35,376 nt of DNA from NCBI GenBank assembly GCA_020860445.1, contig JAJBUH010000074.1:1-35376 (forward strand). The letters run 5' to 3'. Under the pieces are notes generated by a model. The model saw only the letters and a program-made list of their open reading frames with translations, ran no database searches and had not been told where the DNA came from. The position numbers and the translations under genes are program-made. Below are positions 13,238 through 21,590 of this stretch, piece by piece; position 1 is the stretch's first letter, and the number at the start of each line of letters is the position of its first letter. The DNA is from Bacteroidales bacterium. Lineage in GTDB: Bacteria > Bacteroidota > Bacteroidia > Bacteroidales > Muribaculaceae.

Positions 13238-15074
13238 AGAATACGGTGGTATTTAACATTCGCTGTTCCAGATATTTTCGCGAGTCGGCAATCTTGCCAT
13301 TCAGATATTTCTCCATCACCAGCGAGCCAATCGGCACGCCGTATGTAGCGCCCCAGCCGCCATTTTCGATGTAGGCGCACACGGCAATCTTAGGCTCCTC
13401 GTAGGGCGCAAAACCCATAAATGCCGAGTGGTCCTGGCCGTGAGGGTTCTGGGCCGTACCCGTCTTGCCGCACACCTCGATGTCGGGTATGTTGGCGCTG
13501 CGGCACGTACCGCCAATTACGGCCATGCGCATGCCCTCGGCCACGATCTGGTAGAAATCTTGCTCGATTGTCGGGTAATTCTTGATGAAATAGTCATCGC
13601 TGATGGTCGAGTCTTGAATCTCCTTGACCACATGCGGCGTGATGTACCAGCCGCGATTGGCGATAGTGGCGCACAGGTTGGCAATCTGCACCGGCGTAGC
13701 CAGCACCTCGCCCTGGCCGATGGCCACCGATATCACAGTGTTTGCGCTCCAGTGGCCGTGGCTGTAAAATTTGTCGTAGAACGCCGAATTGGGCAAGAAA
13801 CCTCTCGACTCTCCCGGCAAGTCAATGCCCAAGCGGTAGCCGTAGCCCATCGACACCAGATGGTTTTTCCATATCTCAAACGCCTTGTCGGGCGCCCCAT
13901 ACTTGCTCCTTCGGTCGATCATAGCCTTGAATCCCCAGCAGAAATAGGCGTTGCACGATGTCTGCAGCGCGGGCCTCAGCGGCAGCGGCGAGGCATGGCC
14001 GTGACAACCAACTCGCAGTCCGCCATTGATATAGCCGTGCGAACAAGGAAACTTAGTATCCGGCGTGATAATCCCCTCCTCGAGGAAAATCAACGCCTGC
14101 GTGGGTTTGAAAGTCGAACCCGGCGGGTACGTGCCCATTATGGCTCGGTCATATAGCGGCCAGTCGGGCGCATTGGCGAGCATCTTGTAATTCTCGCCGC
14201 GCTGGCGCCCGACTAATAGATTAGGATCATAGTTAGGAGTCGATACCATGCACAGCACCTCGCCTGTGGCCGGCTCGATGGCCACCACCGCTCCGCGCTT
14301 GCCCACCATCAGGCTCTCGGCATATTCTTGTAGCTTGATGTCGAGGCTGAGCTTCAGGTCGCGACCCGACACCGGGGCTATATCCTCGGCGCCATTCTCC
14401 CAACGGCCTTGTATACGGCCGTGGGCATCGCGCATCAGTATCTCCACGCCCTTGATGCCGCGCAGCGCTCGCTCGTAGCTCTTCTCCACCCCGAGGTCGC
14501 CCGTGTAGTCGCCCGGCGAGTAGTAGTCGTCATTTTTGATGTCGGCAGCCGATGCCTCGCGTATGTTGCCCAGCACGTTGGCCGCGCTCTTGGTGGCGTA
14601 TTGCCGCAGGATGCGCTTCTGTATGAAAAATCCCGGGAATCGGTACAGCTTCTCCTGCAGTCGGCCATAATCCTGAGCCGACAGTTGGCTGATGAGGCGC
14701 TGCTGGGTGTAGGTCGAGAATCCCGGGTTGAGGCGCTTGTCGCGCATGTCGACCAGGCGCTTCTCGAGCTGTTCGCGAGTGATATTCAGGGCCGAGCAGA
14801 AGTCGGCAGTGTCAAATTCTTGCACATCGCGGGGTATCATCATCACATCGTAAGCGGGCTGGTTGAACACCACCAGCTCGCCGTTGCGGTCGTAGATGAG
14901 GCCGCGCGAGGGATATATAGTCTTGCGCAGAAAAGCGTTGGTATCGGCCGACTTCTTATACTTCTGGTCGGCGAGCTGCAGATCCCACAGCCTGACGGCA
15001 TAAATGATGGCTATTATCAGCAAGAATCCGCAGATGACATACTTGCGCTTCTCCAGCTTATAATCTTTTCTCAT
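13218..15074 (-). CDS. mrdA: Penicillin-binding protein 2 (elongation transpeptidase)
   Basis: A 618-residue class B PBP. An N-terminal membrane anchor (about 11-28) is followed by the dimerisation domain (YPSRGLIYDRNGELVV) and the transpeptidase domain with S-x-x-K in PPGSTFKPTQ, S-x-N in LQTSCNAYF and KTGTAQ. It cross-links peptidoglycan in the elongasome with RodA and MreBCD. It overlaps mreD by 17 nt and rodA by 20 nt, indicating translational coupling. Confidence 0.95.
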   Translation of the reverse strand: MRKDYKLEKRKYVICGFLLIIAIIYAVRLWDLQLADQKYKKSADTNAFLRKTIYPSRGLIYDRNGELVVFNQPAYDVMMIPRDVQEFDTADFCSALNITREQLEKRLVDMRDKRLNPGFSTYTQQRLISQLSAQDYGRLQEKLYRFPGFFIQKRILRQYATKSAANVLGNIREASAADIKNDDYYSPGDYTGDLGVEKSYERALRGIKGVEILMRDAHGRIQGRWENGAEDIAPVSGRDLKLSLDIKLQEYAESLMVGKRGAVVAIEPATGEVLCMVSTPNYDPNLLVGRQRGENYKMLANAPDWPLYDRAIMGTYPPGSTFKPTQALIFLEEGIITPDTKFPCSHGYINGGLRVGCHGHASPLPLRPALQTSCNAYFCWGFKAMIDRRSKYGAPDKAFEIWKNHLVSMGYGYRLGIDLPGESRGFLPNSAFYDKFYSHGHWSANTVISVAIGQGEVLATPVQIANLCATIANRGWYITPHVVKEIQDSTISDDYFIKNYPTIEQDFYQIVAEGMRMAVIGGTCRSANIPDIEVCGKTGTAQNPHGQDHSAFMGFAPYEEPKIAVCAYIENGGWGATYGVPIGSLVMEKYLNGKIADSRKYLEQRMLNTTVFYAPPKK

Positions 15075-15579
15075 GCTGGCGAGTGAAGATTGAGTCTAAT
15101 GCGTAAATGATTATGAATGTAAAGATTGCGCTGCCCGCTACCTGTTCGACCCAGCGGATGGGGTTGAAGATAGCAAAGGCATCGATTGTGAACACGGCCA
15201 AGCAGTAGATGAGCGACATCGTGGCTCCGTATTTTAGGAATGCACCCGACCCCATCGTGGTCTGGCTCGGCTTGTGGCCGCCCAGGTCCTCGTCGCGCTG
15301 CTCATATAGGTGGAATACGGGCTTGCGGACAAACGCCAACAGGGTGCACGCCAGAGCGTTAACGCCGAGCGTGTTTGAGAATATGTCGATGATCAGGCCG
15401 GTGAAGAATGCAATCGTCAGCGAGGCGTTGGTGCTCCAGGTGATCGGCATCGTGATCAACGCGTAGATAAACACAAAGGGCATAGCCACGTTGAACAGCA
15501 CGATGTTGTTGAATATCACCACCTGCAGCAATATCAAGATCAACAGCTTGAGAATGAAGAATGTAATAGTGCGTGTCAT
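15058..15579 (-). CDS. mreD: MreD, rod-shape determining membrane protein
   Basis: A 173-residue hydrophobic protein with several membrane segments (ITFFILKLLILILLQVVIF at the N terminus). It resembles the Bacteroidetes MreD type, and its place between mreC and mrdA supports the call. Starts 21 nt after the mreC stop. Confidence 0.85.
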   Translation of the reverse strand: MTRTITFFILKLLILILLQVVIFNNIVLFNVAMPFVFIYALITMPITWSTNASLTIAFFTGLIIDIFSNTLGVNALACTLLAFVRKPVFHLYEQRDEDLGGHKPSQTTMGSGAFLKYGATMSLIYCLAVFTIDAFAIFNPIRWVEQVAGSAIFTFIIIYALDSIFTRQHEKRL

Positions 15580-15600
15580 ATCTCTCTCCTCCTCGGTGGA

Positions 15601-16455
15601 CTACTTGGTTTTTACTGTATAGTCGGCAGCCTCGAGAGCCTTGCGCTCGTCCTTCTTGCTGTCGATCACCACCTGCACATTGCTCAGGGTGGCAAAATCG
15701 GTCGATAGCTTCACCTTGAGAGTGAAGAAATTCTCATTCTTATGCTCGTTGTCGGCCATGACGATGCCAACGGGGATGCCCTCGGGGAACACGCCCGAAT
15801 ATCCGCTCGTCACCACCGTGTCGCCCGGCTGGAACACCGTGTGCCTCGGCAGCTCTTGCAGCAGGGCTATCTCCGGGTCACTGCCCTCCCATACTAAGGA
15901 GCCAAAACTCGAACTGCCCTTCAGGCGGCACGAGAGCCTAAGGTTGGGGTTGAGCAGCGAGATTACGCGAGCCGAGTGCTCGCCAACCACGTTGACGATG
16001 CCGACCACACCATTGGGGTCGACCACGCCCATCTCGGGGCGAATGCCCTCGGCGCTCCCCTTGTTGATGGTGATATAGTTGTACGGCTGGGCTATCGAGT
16101 TGCTGATCACGTGGGCCACGATGAAGCGGTACTGCCTGAGCGAATCGGGGAGCTGCAGGGTGTCGCCCAGTTGGGCCTCCTGCAGGTCGGTGAGCTGCTG
16201 GCGCAGGGCGATGGCCTCGCTTTGCAGCTCGGCATTGCGCTGGTTGAGGTCATCGTTCATCTCGCGCAGGTGGAAATATGAGTACACGCTGTTGCTGGCC
16301 TTGTACACCGCCGAGGTCACGGCGTTGGCCGAGGTCAGGTAGACGTGGTGCTGATATGGGCCGCTCTTGAAGAGCAGCATCAGCGAGAGCCCCGCATACA
16401 CGATGAAGAGGAACCACTTGCTGTGCTTTACGAAAAATGCTAATAGCTCGTGCAC
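15601..16455 (-). CDS. mreC: MreC, rod-shape determining periplasmic protein
   Basis: A 284-residue protein with an N-terminal membrane segment (about 11-30), a coiled-coil stretch (REMNDDLNQRNAELQSEAIA, 63-82 approx.) and a beta-rich domain (NKGSAEGIRPEMGVVDPNG, GDTVVTSGYSGVFPEGIPVG) diagnostic of MreC. It links MreB to the PBP2/RodA synthase. It is separated from mreB by a repeat block (16542-16658). Confidence 0.93.
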   Translation of the reverse strand: MHELLAFFVKHSKWFLFIVYAGLSLMLLFKSGPYQHHVYLTSANAVTSAVYKASNSVYSYFHLREMNDDLNQRNAELQSEAIALRQQLTDLQEAQLGDTLQLPDSLRQYRFIVAHVISNSIAQPYNYITINKGSAEGIRPEMGVVDPNGVVGIVNVVGEHSARVISLLNPNLRLSCRLKGSSSFGSLVWEGSDPEIALLQELPRHTVFQPGDTVVTSGYSGVFPEGIPVGIVMADNEHKNENFFTLKVKLSTDFATLSNVQVVIDSKKDERKALEAADYTVKTK

Positions 16456-16541
16456 AATAGTAAACAGTTAGGGGTTAATAGTTGACGTGTCATCAACTAT
16501 AAAACACCCTTTCCAATGCTTATGTTCATTTTTAAAGGATA

Positions 16542-16658
16542 TGAAACAACCCCTACGGGGTAGCACCCATGACGCCACCAACCCTGCTACCCCGTAGGGG
16601 TTGTTTCAACTAGCATAGTCGACAACACCAACCCTGCTACCCCGTAGGGGTTGTTTCA
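16542..16658. repeat. Three copies of a 24-bp GAAACAACCCCTACGGGG element
   Basis: 16542-16565 (forward) and 16585-16608, 16635-16658 (both inverted) are exact copies of TGAAACAACCCC-TACGGGGTAGCA. Forward and inverted copies can pair into a long hairpin in the mreB-mreC gap; the last copy ends 4 nt from the mreB stop. Likely an attenuator or mRNA-stabilising structure inside the operon. Confidence 0.8.
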
Positions 16659-16662
16659 CAAA

Positions 16663-17682
16663 TCACCGTATCAGGAACGAGAACTTGTCGATATTCTTCA
16701 ATGCCACGCCGGTGCCGCGAGCCACTGCGAGCAGGGGATCATCGGCGATATGGAACTTGATGCCAATCTTGTCGGTCAATCGCTTGTCGAGGCCGCGCAG
16801 CAGCGCGCCGCCGCCAGCCAGGAAGATGCCATTGTGCACGATGTCGGCATACAGCTCGGGCGGAGTCTGCTCGAGCGCCAACAGCACAGCGGTCTCAATC
16901 TTAGATATCGACTTCTCGATGCAGTGGCATATCTCTTGATACGACACTGGCACCTCCATAGGCATGGCCGTCATCTGGTTGGGGCCGTGCACGATGAAAT
17001 CCTCCGGCGGATTGTCGAGCTCAGTCAACGCGGCGCCGACATTCATCTTGATCAGTTCGGCTGTGCGCTCGCCCACCTTGACATTGTGAGCGCGGCGCAT
17101 GTGGTTTTGGATATCGTCGGTCAAGTCGTCGCCGGCGATCTGTATGCTCTTGTTGCTGACGATGCCGCCAAGCGAAATCACAGCGATCTCGGTGGTGCCA
17201 CCGCCGATGTCGACGATCATATTGCCCTCGGGGGCAGTCACATCCAGACCGATACCCAGGGCGGCTGCCATAGGCTCGTAGATCATGTACACGTCGCGGC
17301 CGCCGGCATGCTCCGACGAGTCGCGCACGGCGCGAATCTCAACCTCGGTCGAGCCCGAGGGGATGCCCACCACCATGCGCAGCGACGGCGAGAACCAGTT
17401 GTTTTTAGAGCTGGCCTTCTTCACCAGGCCGCGGATCATCAGCTCGGCGGCGTTGAAGTCGGCAATCACACCCTTGCGCAGGGGGCGCACCGTGCGGATG
17501 CGCTCGTGCTCCTTGCCTTGCATCAGCTGGGCCTCCTTGCCTACGGCAATGAGTTTGTCGGTCATTTTGTCGAGAGCCACGATTGATGGCTCATCAATTA
17601 CTATCTTGTCATTGTGGATAATCACCGTATTGGCAGTGCCAAGATCGATGGCTATCTCTTTTGTAAGGGAGAACAGACGCAT
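16663..17682 (-). CDS. mreB: MreB, actin-like cell-shape protein
   Basis: A 339-residue actin-fold ATPase with DLGTANTVI (phosphate 1), VDIGGGTTEIAVI (phosphate 2) and FLAGGGALLRGL (adenosine) motifs. It polymerises under the membrane and guides elongation enzymes. The start is 14 nt after a heptanucleotide TTTTGAC array (17697-17724). Confidence 0.97.
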   Translation of the reverse strand: MRLFSLTKEIAIDLGTANTVIIHNDKIVIDEPSIVALDKMTDKLIAVGKEAQLMQGKEHERIRTVRPLRKGVIADFNAAELMIRGLVKKASSKNNWFSPSLRMVVGIPSGSTEVEIRAVRDSSEHAGGRDVYMIYEPMAAALGIGLDVTAPEGNMIVDIGGGTTEIAVISLGGIVSNKSIQIAGDDLTDDIQNHMRRAHNVKVGERTAELIKMNVGAALTELDNPPEDFIVHGPNQMTAMPMEVPVSYQEICHCIEKSISKIETAVLLALEQTPPELYADIVHNGIFLAGGGALLRGLDKRLTDKIGIKFHIADDPLLAVARGTGVALKNIDKFSFLIR

Positions 17683-17696
17683 CTACAAATTTTTAA

Positions 17697-17724
17697 GTCA
17701 AAAGTCAAAAGTCAAAAGTCAAAA
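17697..17724 (-). repeat. (TTTTGAC)4 heptanucleotide array upstream of mreB
   Basis: Four perfect 7-bp units, TTTTGAC on the minus (coding) strand, 14 nt before the mreB start codon. The same unit in the same orientation precedes the genes at 24385 and 30533. Confidence 0.85.
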
Positions 17725-17749
17725 GTGGGGCCAGCGCCGGTTAATGCAA

Positions 17750-17802
17750 GCGCCGGGGCGGCGCGGCCACACTGCTCAGCGCCGGGGCGGCGCGGCCACA
17801 CT
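17750..17802. repeat. Two GTGTGGCCGCGCC elements between purH and mreB
   Basis: Inverted-orientation units at 17750-17773 and 17774-17802 (ending GGCCACACT) lie directly after the purH stop in coding direction; possible partial terminator. Confidence 0.75.
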
Positions 17803-17804
17803 AT

Positions 17805-19334
17805 TTAGTGTTTGAAATGGCGGAAGCCGGTCATTACCATGGCCACGCCGTGCTCATCGCAATATTGGATTGATTCGTTGTCGCGTATCGACCCGCCGGG
17901 CTGTATCACAGCCTTGATGCCCTCTTTGGCAGCCAGCTCCACGCAGTCGGCAAATGGGAAGAAGGCGTCAGACGCCATCACCGCGCCGTTGAGGTCAAAC
18001 CCGAAGCTGTGAGCCTTCTCGATAGCCTGCTTCAGCGCATCCACGCGCGAGGTCTGGCCCACGCCGCTGGCGCAGAGCTGCAGGTCCTTGGCCAGCACGA
18101 TCGAGTTGCTCTTTGAGTGCTTCACGATCTTGTTGGCAAAGAGCATATCCTCGACCTGCTTGGGGGTCGGAAGTTCGGTGGTTACGGGCTTGAGGTCCTC
18201 GGGAGTCTCCTGCTTGGTGTCGCGCTCCTGCATCAGGGCGCCGTTTAGGGCCGAGCGGAAGGTATGCTTGGTGTCGATCTTGCGCTTCTGCACCAGGATT
18301 ATGCGGTTTTTCTTCTGCTGCAGGATGGCCAGAGCGTCCTCGGTGTACGACGGCGCAATGATTACCTCAAAGAATATCTTGCCGCACTCCTCGGCTGTCA
18401 CAGCGTCAACCTGGCGGTTGGTGATGAGGATGCCGCCAAATGCCGACACTGGGTCGCAAGCCAGGGCTGCGCGCCAAGCCTCTACAAGAGGTTCGCGCGA
18501 GGCGATGCCGCAAGCGTTGTTGTGCTTGAGGATGGCAAATGTGGTGGCCTCAAAGTCAGACATCAGTTGCACAGCGGCATCGATGTCGAGTAGGTTGTTG
18601 TATGATATCTCCTTGCCGTGCAGCTGGTCAAACATCTTGTGGAAGTCGCCGAAGAAGTAACCCTGCTGGTGGGGATTCTCGCCGTAGCGCAGCGGCATCG
18701 AGCCGTCGATGGCTATGCGCATTGCCGAGGGCCGCGCCTCGAGCGAGTCGAAATAGCGGAATATCTCGCAGTCGTAGGCCGACGATACGCCAAATGCCTC
18801 CTTGGCCAGCCATTGGCGCTGGGCCAGAGTGGTCTGGGCGCCCTGGGTGTCGAGGATGCCGGCCAGGTAGGGGTACTGCTTCTTCGAGGCCACGATGGCC
18901 ACGTCGTTGAAGTTCTTGGCTGCTGCGCGGATCAGCGAGATGCCGCCGATGTCGATTTTCTCAATGATTTCGGCTTGGCTGGCGCCCGATGCCACGGTGG
19001 CTGCAAATGGGTACAAGTCAACGATTACCAGGTCGATGGGTGCTATCTGGTAGGCCTTGGCCTCCTGGGCATCGGCTTGGTTGGCGCGGCGCTGCAGTAT
19101 GCCGCCAAACACCTTGGGGTGGAGCGTCTTGACGCGTCCGCCCAGTATGGATGGATAGCCGGTGACATCCTCAACAGCCTCGCATTCATAGCCAAGGCTC
19201 TCGATGAATAGGCGGGTGCCGCCAGTTGATAGGAATTTCACGCCCTGGGCGTTGAGCATGGCCAGGATTTGGTCCAGGCCGTCCTTGTGGTATACCGATA
19301 CCAACGCTGTCGAAATTTTCTTGAACTCAGACAT
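17805..19334 (-). CDS. purH: Bifunctional AICAR formyltransferase/IMP cyclohydrolase
   Basis: A 509-residue enzyme catalysing the last two steps of purine (IMP) synthesis. The N-terminal IMP cyclohydrolase domain has VYHKDGLDQI, FLSTGGT and GGRVKTLHPKVFGGIL; the C-terminal formyltransferase domain has LRYGENPHQQ, LKHNNACGIA, SDAFFPFADCVELA and IQPGGSIRDNE. Length is normal. Upstream neighbour of the mre genes, an order I know from other Bacteroidales. It has its own promoter at 19354-19385. Confidence 0.97.
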   Translation of the reverse strand: MSEFKKISTALVSVYHKDGLDQILAMLNAQGVKFLSTGGTRLFIESLGYECEAVEDVTGYPSILGGRVKTLHPKVFGGILQRRANQADAQEAKAYQIAPIDLVIVDLYPFAATVASGASQAEIIEKIDIGGISLIRAAAKNFNDVAIVASKKQYPYLAGILDTQGAQTTLAQRQWLAKEAFGVSSAYDCEIFRYFDSLEARPSAMRIAIDGSMPLRYGENPHQQGYFFGDFHKMFDQLHGKEISYNNLLDIDAAVQLMSDFEATTFAILKHNNACGIASREPLVEAWRAALACDPVSAFGGILITNRQVDAVTAEECGKIFFEVIIAPSYTEDALAILQQKKNRIILVQKRKIDTKHTFRSALNGALMQERDTKQETPEDLKPVTTELPTPKQVEDMLFANKIVKHSKSNSIVLAKDLQLCASGVGQTSRVDALKQAIEKAHSFGFDLNGAVMASDAFFPFADCVELAAKEGIKAVIQPGGSIRDNESIQYCDEHGVAMVMTGFRHFKH

Positions 19335-19353
19335 CTCTTTAAGTTTTTAGAGT

Positions 19354-19385
19354 GCAAAGTTACGAAGATTTCAGATATTACCAAA
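19354..19385 (-). promoter_or_regulatory. purH promoter
   Basis: On the minus strand TTTG (19385-19382) and TAACTTTGC (19362-19354) are 19 nt apart, about 20 nt before the purH ATG. Confidence 0.75.
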
Positions 19386-19464
19386 AACAAAGTGTCGAAA
19401 TGGACAAAACATTAACAATTTGAGCCGTTTTGTGACTTTCTTCACTCCGTTTTGTCAATTGGAT

Positions 19465-19496
19465 TTTGTGGTTTGACTGATTTTGTGTAAATTTGC
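19465..19496 (+). promoter_or_regulatory. Promoter of the inositol-lipid cluster
   Basis: TTTG 19465-19468 and TAAATTTGC 19488-19496, spacer 19 nt. The wider text GATTTTGTGGTTTGACTGA then GTAAATTTGCGGA closely matches the island promoters. Divergent from the purH promoter. It should serve at least 19518-22246. Confidence 0.8.
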
Positions 19497-19517
19497 GGAA
19501 ATTTTTGTAATTACGAC

Positions 19518-20411
19518 ATGGCAGAAATCAAGATAGGCGGCATCATGAGGGCCGGGGCCTACAGCCCTAATCACATAGGCAACGATTCCGCCATATTCAA
19601 TATGGTGGCCGACCAGCTGCGCAAGCGCGGCATGCAGGTCAACATCTACAGCGAGGAGCAGCTCTTGGCGGGCCGAGTCACTGAAAATGTGATTATTGAC
19701 ATGTGCCGCGAGCCACGCTCATTGGAGGTGCTGCAGCAGATGGAGGACGATGGTGCCCTGGTCATCAACTCGGGCTACGGCATTGAGAACTGTACGCGCG
19801 AGCGCATGACGCGCATCCTGCTCGGCAATTCCATCCCCTACCCTGAGAGCATCATCGTCAACACCGACGAGATGGTGCAGAAGCGCCTCAACGACATGGG
19901 CATCAGCCGCTGCTGGATCAAGAGAGGCGACTTCCACGCCAAGCACAAAGAGGATGTCACCAGCGTGCGCCATCCCGAGGAGGCTCAGGAGGTTGTGCAA
20001 GAGTATTTCTTGCGCGGCATCAAGCGCGCCGTCATCAATCGCCACCTCGAGGGCGACTTGGTCAAGTTCTACGGCGTGTTGGGCACTCCGTTCTTCTACT
20101 GGTTCTACCCCTACGACAAGCATGTCGGCACCGAGGATGAGATGGTCAACGGCGTGCCTCGCCAGTACAAATTTGACCAGCAAGCTCTGCACGACACCTG
20201 TACCCGTGCGGCCGAGGCCCTGGGGGTGGTAATCTACGGAGGCGACGCCATCGTTGCCCCCGATGGCTCGTTTTCGCTCATCGACTTCAACGATTGGCCC
20301 AGCTTTGCCCCCTGTCGGGTGCAAGCCGCGCCCATCATTGCTCGCCGCATCATGAGCCTGATCAAGCAACACAACTCCAAACAGTCAACCGTAAAGCAAC
20401 CGCGCCAGTGA
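19518..20411 (+). CDS. ATP-grasp family protein of the inositol-lipid cluster
   Basis: A 297-residue protein that I read as an ATP-grasp (RimK/carboxylate-amine ligase-like) fold: an N-terminal lobe to about 95, a lysine/aspartate nucleotide-binding segment (SRCWIKRGDFHAKHKEDV), and the C-terminal metal-binding strand DGSFSLIDFNDWPSFAPCR, where D and N residues take the place of the usual E-x-N. Substrate unknown. It is the first gene after a strong promoter and overlaps the PgpA-like gene by 4 bp (GTGA), so it belongs to the inositol-lipid operon, where a ligase role is not obvious. Confidence 0.65.
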   Translation: MAEIKIGGIMRAGAYSPNHIGNDSAIFNMVADQLRKRGMQVNIYSEEQLLAGRVTENVIIDMCREPRSLEVLQQMEDDGALVINSGYGIENCTRERMTRILLGNSIPYPESIIVNTDEMVQKRLNDMGISRCWIKRGDFHAKHKEDVTSVRHPEEAQEVVQEYFLRGIKRAVINRHLEGDLVKFYGVLGTPFFYWFYPYDKHVGTEDEMVNGVPRQYKFDQQALHDTCTRAAEALGVVIYGGDAIVAPDGSFSLIDFNDWPSFAPCRVQAAPIIARRIMSLIKQHNSKQSTVKQPRQ

Positions 20412-20950
20412 ACTCTCAGCAAATAACAAATAAATACCGCAAGCCGGTGCCCACAGCTGCTGAGAGGCGCCGCTTGGGGTGGCTGCCCAAGCTGTTGGCC
20501 ACATCCTTCGGCTTCGGGTTCTTGCCGTATGCTCCGGGCACCTGGGGCTCGATATTCGGCATCATCCTGTGGCTGCCCTTATATTTATGGTGTCACCAGC
20601 CGTTGATATTCTGGGTCACGCTCGCTGCCACAGTGGTGTATTTCATCGCCGGCACTTGGGCCAGCAACAAGGCTGAGGAGGTGTGGGGCCACGACCCGGT
20701 GGTGGCTTGCGCCGACGAGACGGTTGGCCAATGGATTTCGCTCCTGCCCCTCTCCGGGGTGGCGGTCAGCCCCTGGTGGCTGATTGTGGTGTCGCTGTGC
20801 CTGTTCCGCTTCTTCGACATCTACAAGCCTCTGGGCATCCGCCAGATGGAGAAGCTGCCGGGCGGCTACGGCATGATGGCCGACGATGTGCTGGCCGGCA
20901 TCTACTCAGCTATTATTTTGGTAATCATTATAATATTCTTACCCGCATAG
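20408..20950 (+). CDS. PgpA-like phosphatase (probable phosphatidylinositol-phosphate phosphatase)
   Basis: A 180-residue membrane enzyme of the phosphatidylglycerophosphatase A family: GFLPYAPGTWGSIFG, ACADETVGQWISLLPL and FRFFDIYKPLGIRQMEKLPG plus MMADDVLAG are the family blocks. The start is the GTG at 20408, overlapping the previous stop (GTGA). In the inositol-lipid locus of Bacteroides thetaiotaomicron a PgpA-like enzyme removes the phosphate of phosphatidylinositol phosphate; the same job is likely here because the PIP-synthase-like gene is two genes on. It could instead be the ordinary PgpA. Confidence 0.85.
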   Translation: MNSQQITNKYRKPVPTAAERRRLGWLPKLLATSFGFGFLPYAPGTWGSIFGIILWLPLYLWCHQPLIFWVTLAATVVYFIAGTWASNKAEEVWGHDPVVACADETVGQWISLLPLSGVAVSPWWLIVVSLCLFRFFDIYKPLGIRQMEKLPGGYGMMADDVLAGIYSAIILVIIIIFLPA

Positions 20951-20954
20951 GATC

Positions 20955-21590
20955 ATGGGATCGTTGAAGAAAGTCGGCAACACAATGCTCCACAGCGACA
21001 ACCTGGTGTTCACGTTCCTGCGTTCGATCGTGGCATCACAGGCGGCGTCGTGGGTCGACCTGATTTCGGCTTTCGTGCTCTTCTCCTGGGTGGGCCTCAC
21101 TCCATTCCTGTCAACAGCGATTGGGGCCCTGATGGGAGGCATCATCAATTGCATCATCAACTACAAGTTTACGTTCCACGCCGACGGCTGTCCCTGGAAG
21201 GCTGTCGCCGTCAAGTATGGCATGGTGTGGGTAGGCAGCCTGCTGCTCAACTCGTTTGGCACCCAAATTGTCTACTACGCCCTGTACCGCTGGCAGTGGT
21301 TGGCGTCGCTGGGATTCAATGATGAGGGCTGTTTCGCAGTGGCTCGTCTGTCGGTGTCGCTGGCTGTGTCATGGTTCTGGAATTTCCTGCTCCAGCGCTA
21401 TTTTGTGTACCGCGTCAGCGGTTTTGACAAATACGCCATCCGCGCCATCGATTTCATAACCCACCTATTCCACAAAAAAAAAGCAAACAATAATAATATA
21501 GTAGGATTCCTAAGATTCCTAGGATTCCTAAAAAAATCAGACCAATCATGGCAATCAAAGATAAAGCCTCGCAAGCGCGCAATACATTAG
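20955..21590 (+). CDS. GtrA-like membrane protein
   Basis: A 211-residue protein with four hydrophobic segments. FLRSIVASQAASWVDL, GGIINCIINYKFTF and VSWFWNFLLQRYFVY are the GtrA family signature (polyprenol-linked sugar or lipid flipping is proposed for the family). The last ~35 residues (NNNNIVGFLRFLGFLKK and beyond) come from three near-copies of a 9-10-nt repeat (GGATTCCTA) and reach 43 nt into the next gene, so the family's natural end was probably near residue 180. It sits between the two core inositol-lipid enzymes. Confidence 0.85.
   Translation: MGSLKKVGNTMLHSDNLVFTFLRSIVASQAASWVDLISAFVLFSWVGLTPFLSTAIGALMGGIINCIINYKFTFHADGCPWKAVAVKYGMVWVGSLLLNSFGTQIVYYALYRWQWLASLGFNDEGCFAVARLSVSLAVSWFWNFLLQRYFVYRVSGFDKYAIRAIDFITHLFHKKKANNNNIVGFLRFLGFLKKSDQSWQSKIKPRKRAIH

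Noticed and set aside
16585-16658. Two identical repeats separated by a short spacer look like a tiny CRISPR array.
   Set aside because: Only two direct copies with a non-CRISPR spacing (26 nt between 24-nt copies), a third copy in inverse orientation, and no cas genes nearby; it is an intergenic palindromic repeat.
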